Shown piece after piece: positions 56,373-64,000 of a stretch of 64,000 bases of DNA. The notes under the pieces are model-generated. The model was not told where the DNA came from. It made no database searches and worked only from the letters and a program-made list of their open reading frames with translations. Position numbers and translations under genes: made by a program. This DNA is from Paguma larvata (lineage: Eukaryota; Chordata; Mammalia; Carnivora; Viverridae): the NCBI GenBank assembly GCA_030068075.1, contig CM057828.1, positions 115,743,699 to 115,807,698 of the forward strand, written 5' to 3'. Positions within the stretch are counted from its first letter, which is position 1. Each line of letters begins with the position of its first letter.

Positions 56373-56468
56373 CTTTTCTCTTCTTCTTTTTCCCCTTTTT
56401 TTCTTCCTTTTCCTCTTCCTCTACCTCCTTCTCCTCCCCTTCCTCTCCTCCTCCCCCTCCTCCTCCTC
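56373..56468 (+). repeat. Polypyrimidine tract, about 96 bp
   Basis: Only C and T from 56373 to 56422 and from 56424 to 56468, with a single A between. The tract passes from CTT-rich to TCC-rich units. Such tracts can form triplex (H-)DNA. A 65-codon frame that crosses it is compositional. Confidence 0.96.
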
Positions 56469-56478
56469 ATTCTTCTTT

Positions 56479-56860
56479 GAACCCTAAAGCTGGTATTACT
56501 AGTTCAACACACTAATATAGACCTCAACTTTCATTTCCTTACACGAGTGTGTCAATTTGATCAAATCTGAACCTGTCTGCTTTTTCTTCTTGCCTATTCC
56601 CTTCCCAACTTACCATGTGGATATCTGTTCACTACCAGATCCTTCCAAAAGCCATCTTAATCCTGTCCCTCTCGAAGACTTAGAAATATAACAAAATAGG
56701 GGAAGACTGCATTTTAAGCACTTTTACACACTTTTGACCTTTACTATGTGTGTTCTACCTGGCCTGCTCGCCTCAGAGCAAAGAAAGAAAAATCACTCTA
56801 TAATTGCTGTATGGATTTGAGGCGTGTGACAGACTGTATCTAGCACTAAATCTATAATTA
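56479..56860. other. Unique non-coding sequence
   Basis: Nothing is recognised here. Confidence 0.45.
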
Positions 56861-56879
56861 CCCTACAGCATTTTATTAT

Positions 56880-57096
56880 TTTTTATTAAAAAGTTTTTGA
56901 AATATTTATTTTTGAGAGAGAGAGAGAGTGCGAATGGGAGAGGGGCAGAGAAAGAGGGAGACACAGAATCCGAAGCAGCTTCAAGCTCCGAGCTGTCAGC
57001 ACAGAGCTTGACGTAGGACTCAAACCCAGGAACCATGGGACCACGACCTGAGCCAAAGCTGGACGCTTAACCTGCTGAGCCACCCAGGCACCCCTC
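56880..57096 (-). mobile_element. CAN-SINE
   Basis: Flanked by CCCTACAGCATTTTATTA (about 56861-56878) and a diverged CCTACAAAATTTTGATTA (about 57098-57115). GAGAGAGAGAGAG tract, CAGAATCCGAAGCAGCTTCA, GGGACCACGACCTGAGCCAA and GCTGAGCCACCCAGGCACCC. Confidence 0.95.
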
Positions 57097-57339
57097 CCCT
57101 ACAAAATTTTGATTACTCCTCCCAAACCTACTATTCAGTAGGCAAGAGTATATATATTTTCATAATAAAAATGTTAGAGGCTCCACATGGAAATGTAAAC
57201 CTAAGTTCACTCAATAAGGTAAGGCCAGTCAGCGACAGCTCCAGTCTCACAAAGAAACAGCCCCTCAAACCTAAAAACCGAAGTGCTTATTGGTTAGCCT
57301 CATAAACACATATGAGAAACGAAAAGCTAAATATCTTTA

Positions 57340-57440
57340 CCTGGAAAACAAGACACTGAGAGGTTAAAATGTCTTCTCAGAGTCAAGAGGGCAGAAGTGG
57401 CAGAATTTTGGCCTTCAGGAGCCCAGAATCCCTTCTTTAA
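57340..57440 (-). mobile_element. MIR fragment (probable)
   Basis: ACACTGAGAGGTTAAAATGT, TCAGAGTCAAGAGGGCAGAA, AGTGGCAGAATTTTGGCC and AGCCCAGAATCCCTTC follow the complement of the MIR core (gaggttaagtaacttg ... agtggcagagccaggattcgaaccc). Confidence 0.5.
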
Positions 57441-60077
57441 GACATTAAAGACCCCCTCCAGACTCTCTTGGCATGGCTGACACCCAGGCAGGAGGCAACG
57501 TGGTCCGCTGTGGCAAGCATGTCCCGCCAGAAATGGAATGCCCCAAGACTTTATTTCCAAGCCTTTCCTCCCTCCCCAAAAATGGCCTAGCGTTTTGTGC
57601 ATTTTCAATTCTAAGCTTCCTTCTTACGGACTCTTCCCTCAGAGCCACCAGCAAACAGGAGTAGCAGTGAATGGTTATTAAGGACGCACAACGGGAAAAT
57701 TTATAAATAGATGCTAATCTCCTGTGGCTCTTTATGTATACAGAGAGAGAGAGAGGAGAGGAGTAAGGAAGGAGACAGAGAAAGAGGGAGGGAGGGTGAC
57801 CGAGCACGCTGGCCTCTGGGCGAAGTCCTGGCACGCACATGCACACACTCAGGTATCACCTATGTCTGGGACAGAGCAGCAGGAAGACCAGAATGGGCGA
57901 CCTCAGCACAAGGAGGTGCCAAGACACAGAAAGAGGAGTCCTCCTGTTGGGAGCCACTTTCTATGTGGGTGGATCTTTGCCCTGGTCCACCACACAGAAG
58001 TCACTCAAGAGTACTTTAGGAAGGTGTTTCACCTGTGAGGATACCTCAGGAAGAGCTCCCACTTCCCCTAGCCCCTTAAATTAGGGTTTCTGGGAATACT
58101 GACTCTTAAGACAGAGAATCTCTCAGCCTCTAAAACAGCAACACTCTACCTGCCTAACTGGTAACAGAGGCCAATGTTTTGTCACAACTTGGTCAACACA
58201 GCTTTTGCTTAAGGTCTTTTTCTCCTTGTGTGGCTCTTTGTGTGGCTCTCTACATGTGAAGTGATGTCAGATACATCTTCAGGGCAACCCTTCATGTATT
58301 TCCAGACAACAGCCTTCTCTTCAGAACCATAGGATTCTCTTCGCCTTCCCGTTACTACATCTTCGGTCGCCTTTTCCTCCCCAAATCCTCTGTGACAACC
58401 AGAACGGGGCTGAAGACAGTGACATAGATCCAATATATTGTAATGATCCTTGTATGTTGATTTTCTCCCCCACAGACACACAAGAGTTGTGTTCATTCTT
58501 CCATGGAATTGGATCCTTGTGTGTCAAAACACTGGATTCTCAAAACGCCAAACCATTCCATCTACTGAGCTTTGGCTCGGTTGCTGGAAAGAGCTGAGGT
58601 CTCTAAATTTAGATTTTTCCCATGGTTTAGCTCAGGCAAACAGCCTTTCCATGCAATACACTCGGCAGCAAAACCGGCAACTCTTGCCAGCCATCAACTG
58701 CCCCCCAAGCCTACCCTCAGGGTCTTGGTTACAGTAACCAGGCTTACACTGCACCCCGACCTCCACACAATAGTCCCAGCCATCCCTCCTCACCTGCAGA
58801 GTCTGCGACCCCTCCCCACAACCCCTCACAGTCCACTAGAGAAATTTCTTCTTCCCGCCCCATGGTACATCCCAGGAAGGCCCTTGCTAACCCACAGCAC
58901 CAGCGAAAGAATCCCCTCAGGTCATCACAGCCTGGGAGAGAAGTGCTCACTGAGTCCTAATACAGAATTAGAATCCAGAACCCGTTTCCCATTGAAACAA
59001 CAAGAACAACAGCAACAAAAAAATCAGAGCGCAGCACGTCCGCAAATTTCCAGATCAAATGAACTTCTGTAGGGCGATTTAGAAGGCGGCTGGCAAATTC
59101 CACAGAACCAGCTAAAAAATAAATGTTGACAGCCATCGGCAGTCATTTGGGGAAGGGCATACGTACAGAGGCAGAGAGGTATTGATCCAGAGTTTCTGTG
59201 GCACTGAGAACCACCATGTGGAGCTGACACGAAACGGTTACTTCATATGACCGTTAACTCTCTTTTATGAAGAGGCATTTTGACCACCCACCTCCAGTAC
59301 CGTAAATCTACTATGACCACATCGCTCCGCAGGATAGTCCTGCAAACTAGGTAAAGGGTGGACATCTCTATCCACAGACAGAACAGGCAAGGCCCAATAA
59401 ATAACATTCCAGTATTGAACAATTTCTGTCAAGTCTAGAGAAAAGGCAGGAGTCTAGATAAAGCTCTTGGTGGATTATCTTCTATCTCACAATTTTCTTA
59501 AAAATGAAATAGGCTCTTTCCTGGGGGACGATTACACAAGTCAAAAGTTGGCCGTAGCACGAAATGAGTATTATTGGAGCTAACAAGTAATGCTTTGTTT
59601 TTTGCAGTGTCTTTCCGAGTCAGAGGCTCCCCGACCCCTTTGGGGGAGCCTTTCTGAGGGACACATGTGTAGATATGCTCCCTGACGGACAACATGCGCC
59701 TCTGTGCACTTCCTTCCTAATCTTTCAGAGATGTGACTGTCGTCTTTATGTTTGTAGCTGACACAGCACACACACGGAACCCGGCTACGATTCTACGATG
59801 AAGAGCACTTCGATTTACATGATTTTTCCTTCCTACTTAGGCCCTGACAGCCAACGAGGCCTCAACCCTTCTGTTTTCTTTACAGGGTGAGAAAAGCAAA
59901 CAAAGAAGGCCCCTCCATTTACTCCAGGGGACAGATCTGCAGGACCGAATCTTAAAGCCATGGGAAAATTCCAAATTTAGACACCTGAGGCCTTTCGAGC
60001 AACTGAGCCCAAACACAGACAGAACCGTTCGACTTTTCAGAATCCAGTTTCACAGGAGAAAGAATCTCAACCCTGAG
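57441..60077. other. Unique non-coding sequence
   Basis: A purine-rich GAGAGAGGAG/GGGAGGGAGG stretch lies at 57741-57797. Overlapping frames of up to 166 codons (58572-59072 plus strand) and 133 codons (57445-57846 minus strand) have no resemblance to known proteins. No repeat family is recognised. Confidence 0.42.
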
Positions 60078-60078
60078 G

Positions 60079-60099
60079 TGTGTGTGTGTGTGTGTTGGG
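60079..60099 (+). repeat. (GT)n short microsatellite
   Basis: About ten GT units followed by a G-rich segment (GGGGGTTGGGCCTGGGGGCA) that resembles a G4 motif but lacks four G-runs of three with short loops. Confidence 0.92.
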
Positions 60100-61449
60100 G
60101 GTTGGGCCTGGGGGCAGGGAACAGAGTAGAAGTTTATCTGCTTTTCTTCTCACGCCCTCCTCTTTCTCCATCTGAGAAAAAATGGTTGAAGAGAGGGGAA
60201 GCACCGAGAACATTCTGCATCATGCCTGGAAGTAACCTCTCCACAGGGCGGTCGGAAGTGGGACGCCAGCAAGGCAGACGCCACCAGGCTCCCCGGTGAG
60301 GCGACCATCTTCAGAGGTGCTTGGGCTCTCAGAGAAGGAAGTAAAGGTAACAGAGAGTTCAGCTCGACTCCAGGACTTTCCAGAAGGCACCCCCGAGTTT
60401 TGTTTGACAAAGTTCCTATTAGGGTAATTCCAAGTGACTTGGCAAGCATGCTCTCAGCTAAGAAAGACTATGCGCGACAGCCAAAGTTTAATTTGTGAAA
60501 AAAAGTCTGCGCTCTCATTTTCCTACTGAAAGACACACTCGCAAACACAACACAGGTAGACGACTCTATTTTTTATACCAGCATCCCTTGCAAGCACAAG
60601 TGCCTTGATTACCGAATTTAGCTAGAAATCTCATCGCAATTGAACCGGGCAGAAGGAGCTTAACTTCCCTCCGTATGCGTCTGCTAGAACCAGACACTGG
60701 TTCCTCTTTGAAGGGCTGCCCCTGAGCCCTGGGCTTTGAGGGGAAAACAGCTTGCTGGAAAAAGCTATCACCTTCGTGATGACACAGTGCCACTAGGCAT
60801 CTGCGGGCTCATTAAAATGTAAGCCCCCGGATGACAGGAACTGCTTCTGAACATGGTTTGCACCCTGGGCTGGCTCCAATATTAGTCTCCATAATGCCCG
60901 ACTTCAGCAGACTGCACTTAAGTCACAGGTCCCCATTCTCGGTGTGGATCTTGCCCAAATTTGCTTTGTCTCGTTTAGCTTTCACTTAGTACAACTGTCA
61001 GCCCCAGCTTTGCAAAGCCGGTCAGGATTTCAAATATGCAGTCCCATCGTGTTTCTATGTGATCGCGTGTGTCTCTCTGCATTTGGGGTTCGGACAATCC
61101 AATAAATAAACAGGGACAGCATTCTCCTTTTCACCTATCATCACTTTGCTTTCCCCATCCAGAATCTGTCTGGCACACAGCACCGGCCAGGGATAGGGCT
61201 CATTACCAGAGTTTCCAACGGAGGGGCACCTAGGCATTGGGGGGGGGCACACTGGTCAGGAGGGGCCGCCACTCGGCTCCTCCAGGCCACTTGAGGCAGC
61301 CCACTGTGGGAAAAACAAGAAGACAAGTCAGGAGCCCAGCCAGGACACTGGGACGGAGGGAAGCTGTCAGGATGTGTGCCCAAGCTACCTGGAACTCTTG
61401 ACCTACCCCGCCTGATCCATCTCCTTCTGCCCTTCCTCAAAAAGATTCA
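60100..61449. other. Unique non-coding sequence
   Basis: Nothing is recognised apart from a G run at about 61239-61247. Confidence 0.45.
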
Positions 61450-61565
61450 TAGAACAGCAGCGGGGAGGTTACTCTCAGGAAGACTGACTTGTGACCCTGA
61501 ATAAGTCACCTATGTTTTCGGGCCTCAGTGACCTCATCTGTCATTCGGGGAAGGTCGGCAATAGC
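61450..61565 (+). mobile_element. MIR fragment
   Basis: GACTTGTGACCCTGAATAAG, TCACCTATGTTTTCGGGCCT, CAGTGACCTCATCTGTCATT and CGGGGAAGG..AATAGCC follow the plus-strand MIR core (gtgtgaccttgggcaagtcacttaacctctctgggcctcagtttcctcatctg). Confidence 0.7.
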
Positions 61566-62055
61566 CCGCAGCCCCTATGTTCTCTGATTCTGAGTCCGAT
61601 TTCCATCTGAGTTAGCTTGGTTCACAAAGTCAAGACTAGGAAGAGTAAGCAGGGGGTAACTCAGGAGGAAAGGGTCTTGAGAAGGTGCGAGGGCATCAGG
61701 GACCCAGGCCAGGTTCTGACTGGTTTAGGGGAACGCAGCGTGTGGCTCCAAGGCGCTCCCCACCCCCTGCCACGCCATGCTCCCTAAGAAGGAGCCTGGC
61801 ACTTTCTCGCCAGCCACTTCCCTAGTGAATGAGATCTCCCTTTTCACTTCCTCCTAGCCCCAAGTTTTAAGGAGCCATTAGAAAACCAGGTAGAAACTGA
61901 AGGAGCCTCTCCAAAATGGAATGCTTTTCAATCGTCTCTTCTGGGACGGACAGAACCGAAGTCTCCACGTGGAGGTCCTTACCCTGTCCTTCCTTATCAT
62001 GCCACCAATACCATGCCTGGGCCTGTCTTCCCCTTCCTCCACTCTCAGCCTCTTT
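61566..62055. other. Unique non-coding sequence
   Basis: Nothing is recognised here. Confidence 0.42.
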
Positions 62056-62074
62056 GAAAAAAAAGCTTTTTCTG

Positions 62075-62262
62075 GGGCACCTGGGTGGCTCAGTCAGTTA
62101 AGTGTCCAACTCTCGATTTCAGCTCAGGTCATGACCCCCCGGTTTGCGGGTTCAAGCCTCGCATCAGGCTCTGCACTGACAGCACGGAGCCTGCTTGAGA
62201 TTCTCTCTCTCCCTCTCTCTCTGTCCCTCCCCCCCAAAACAAATAAACAGTAATTAAACAAA
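62075..62262 (+). mobile_element. CAN-SINE
   Basis: Flanked by GAAAAAAAAGCTTTTTCTG (62056-62074) and GAAAAAAAGTTGTTTCTG (62263-62280). Head GGGCACCTGGGTGGCTCAGT, TCAGCTCAGGTCATGACCCC, GGGTTCAAGCCTCGCATCAG and an AAACAAATAAACAG tail. Confidence 0.96.
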
Positions 62263-62596
62263 GAAAAAAAGTTGTTTCTGCTCATGCTGGTTAAATATAT
62301 ATACACGTGCCAGACTTCTATGCTCCATTCGCTTCAAATTTTACAGCCTTTGTCCTGGGCTTCTCCCCTTCATGTAAATGACCAGTATCGGCTTTCTCCT
62401 GCCTGTGACCGTGTGTGTCTTACTCTGCAGTTACTCTTTCCTGACCCTTCCCTTGACCCACAGCCTTTCTGCTGCCGGCTCGGTATCACCTCCGCCCAAA
62501 GGAGTCTGAAGGACGCATGCCAGGCCATGGATGAAGACCCACAGCCTGAGAAAGCAGAAGTAGCCTGAGCCACGAGGTCCCAAAGTCGAACACAAA

Positions 62597-62604
62597 ACAA
62601 CACA

Positions 62605-62645
<41 letters not shown>
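62597..62645 (+). repeat. (CA)n microsatellite
   Basis: CA repeats with one ATAC interruption, about 24 units. Confidence 0.97.
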
Positions 62646-62647
<2 letters not shown>

Positions 62648-62940
62648 AAATCCTCCTACTGCCAATCATTTCCATTAAAATTTAAAACACAGAATTTCTG
62701 CCACTGCCGTTGGTTCTGTTCCTTCGGGAAAATTCATTTTTCCCCTCCACTCTGTCCCTACATCAAACTCGACCACTGTGATCCATTTCCTAAGGTTTCT
62801 TTTCAGAACATCTTAATTCTGGCAGCAGGACACCAGGCACATGAAATAACAGATCAGCTACAAAGACTCCTCAAATGAATTCTTGTTTCAGAGCTTTTCA
62901 TTTTTGAGGACTCTCTCTCTTTTTTTTTTTTTTCTTTAAG
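62646..62940. other. Unique sequence ending in a T run
   Basis: No repeat body is recognised. About 15 T at 62919-62933 could be an old retroposed tail or the pyrimidine tract of an acceptor, but nothing supports either. Confidence 0.4.
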
Positions 62941-63242
62941 TGGGCTCCAGCCAATGTCTCCGTGCTCCCTCCGCTGTCTGAAAACGTCTTCCTCCCGGGA
63001 AGAAAGCCGGTCAGCCTCTCAGGCGCTGGGAAGAGCTGAGGCCTCTGCTGGCAAAGCTCTGCGGGCTCCCGCGGCACATCGACCATGTCTACGAGGCGGA
63101 ACGGAGCCGGAGGGGAACGGGATGGGACGTGCCAAACCTCCTCCACACTTTGCAAAGGTGATCCCGACCAGCTCAGAAGCAGCCGTGCGTGTTTTGAGAG
63201 ACTCCCGCCCGAAGTGTGAAGGCAGAGCGACGGGGGAGGCGG
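62941..63242. promoter_or_regulatory. CpG-island-like segment
   Basis: By hand count about 24 CpG dinucleotides fall in 302 bp with GC content near 60 percent. The observed/expected ratio is therefore close to 1, unlike anywhere else in the window. In mammals such segments usually mark promoters or unmethylated regulatory DNA. A 166-codon plus-strand frame (62954-63454) and a 118-codon minus-strand frame cross it. Neither resembles a known protein. Confidence 0.5.
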
Positions 63243-63580
63243 GAGGAAAAGGCAGCTTTTCTTTGTCGTTGTTGGTTTCCGAGAAGATTCTTAAACTTGG
63301 AAGCTCTTGGTCTTCTAATCTTTGTAGCGTTTCCAAATCAGGATCCCACGGGCTCATTATTTTAGAGCCCAGCACAGTAAGAGGGATTATACCTTACCTA
63401 GAGACGTTCTGTATAATCAAAGAAAAATGCTTCCTGCCTTTGTCCAGAAAATGAAGAGCTCGTTCAGAGTAAAGAGAGGCGATTTAATTATCATTAAACA
63501 ACATTTAACTGCAATGTCCTCTGGAATGAAGCGTAATTTAACTTAAAAGAAACCCCAGCAACCCAGAGCCCTCCCTGGCC
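63243..63580. other. AT-richer spacer with TAAT-type motifs
   Basis: Between the two CpG-rich segments the composition drops to AT-rich. Positions about 63478-63545 hold TTTAATTATCATTAAACAAC and GCGTAATTTAACTT, dense in homeodomain-type TAAT cores. No repeat is recognised. Confidence 0.35.
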
Positions 63581-63589
63581 CTCGCTTGG

Positions 63590-63960
63590 CAATCAATGGC
63601 CAGGAACCGCTGGGCGTGGGTACTCAGGGGCGCGTTCTATAGCAGAGAGACCCCGGGAAGAACGGGACCCCCCAGAATCATGCACGTACCTTGCTCTTCT
63701 CTGCTGCACTGCAGAGCCCCCGACAGCAGAAACTCAAGACTCCACTCTCCTTTCTCGGGCTTTCTCCAGGCGGGCAGACGGAGGGCTCCATGTCCAGATC
63801 GCCAGGTGGACGAGGGCAGTCACCTGCCCGGCCCCCAGGTGGAGGGACCTTGCCCCTCCTCGCTCGGCTTGCCTTCAGCGGCGCCCATCCTCCCCGCACG
63901 CTGGCCTGACGCACCCGGAGAACAGAAGCCGGGATTTGCAGTGTGATTCACGGGTAGAAA
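63590..63960. promoter_or_regulatory. Second CpG-rich segment at the window edge
   Basis: About 25 CpG in roughly 400 bp by hand count, GC near 60 percent, observed/expected roughly 0.65-0.7. It contains the candidate minus-strand first exon below. No TATA box is evident on either strand, as is usual for CpG promoters. Confidence 0.42.
63690..63914 (-). other. Candidate first coding exon on the minus strand, unproven
   Basis: Read on the minus strand, an open frame of 75 codons ends exactly at a strong splice donor (GAGCAAG then GTACGTGC, 63690/63689) in phase 0. Possible starts are the first ATG (63914) or an internal ATG at codon 42 (MEPSVCPPGESPRKESG). The protein is Arg/Pro/Gly-rich and I recognise no domain. 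The CpG-rich setting fits a promoter-proximal exon. It may instead be a non-coding 5' exon, or chance. Confidence 0.25.
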
Positions 63961-63988
63961 ATACCGGTTTTTCACTGCTACGCAAATG

Positions 63989-64000
63989 CAGCCTGGGTGG
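63989..64000 (+). mobile_element. Possible start of another CAN-SINE at the window edge
   Basis: The last bases, AGCCTGGGTGG, match the SINE head (GCCTGGGTGGCTCAG). Only ten or eleven bases are visible, so this is a suggestion only. Confidence 0.3.

Noticed and set aside
62954..63454. 166-codon plus-strand ORF over the CpG-rich segment
   Set aside because: High GC lowers stop frequency; the frame continues into AT-rich DNA without any coding signature, and a minus-strand frame overlaps it.
1..64000. CRISPR array, operon, phage, plasmid origin or other prokaryotic system
   Set aside because: No regularly spaced direct repeats with unique spacers and no long coding frames; the repeat content is that of a carnivore nuclear genome.

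Overview
The window looks like nuclear DNA of a cat-family carnivore (Felidae, or at least Feliformia). The main evidence is about 29 copies of the carnivore tRNA-Lys-derived SINE (CAN-SINE). Most have the feliform layout: a head near GCCTGGGTGGCTCAGTC, the GCTCAGGTCATGATCTC block, a B-box-like GTTCGAGCCCC, a long TC-rich stretch, and an AAATAAATAAAC-type tail. Carnivore-type LINE-1 3' ends ending in the GTTGGGATGAGC...CTGGGTGTT block occur as well. There are no operons, ribosome-binding sites or long open frames of bacterial type.

I recognise no protein-coding gene. The longest open frames (206, 181, 169 and 166 codons) lie in LINE-2 DNA, pyrimidine-rich DNA or GC-rich DNA and resemble no family I know. 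Many shorter frames are translations of SINEs. The window reads as intergenic or deep-intronic sequence.

Layout: 0-10 kb holds unique DNA, an antisense L1 3' end and a SINE cluster at 2.0-6.1 kb. 10-20 kb holds SINEs, two LTR-like ancient repeats in opposite orientation (6.6 and 13.7 kb), a TG microsatellite, MIR and LINE-2 copies. 20-32 kb holds a G-rich tandem duplication (21.8 kb), a MER5A-like hAT fossil, a solo class I endogenous retrovirus LTR with flanking duplication (24.9 kb) and more SINEs. 31.7-44.5 kb is LINE-rich: LINE-2, a same-orientation run of three L1M 3' ends, and a LINE-2 split by a young L1. 45-50 kb holds a Tigger fossil that still shows a CENP-B-like helix-turn-helix, young SINEs with perfect target-site duplications, and an 800-bp carnivore L1 tail. 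50-62 kb is mostly unique, with scattered SINEs and microsatellites. From about 62.94 kb to the end the base composition changes to CpG-rich.

The CpG-rich right edge is the most gene-like part. Together with a strong minus-strand splice donor it suggests the promoter end of a gene, possibly one running leftwards through the window, but that is inference. No undescribed biological system is evident. The most useful leads are that edge, two splice-flanked candidate exons, the Tigger fossil, the solo LTR and the G-rich duplication. Repeat names come from recalled consensus features; no database was searched, and boundaries without a target-site duplication are approximate.
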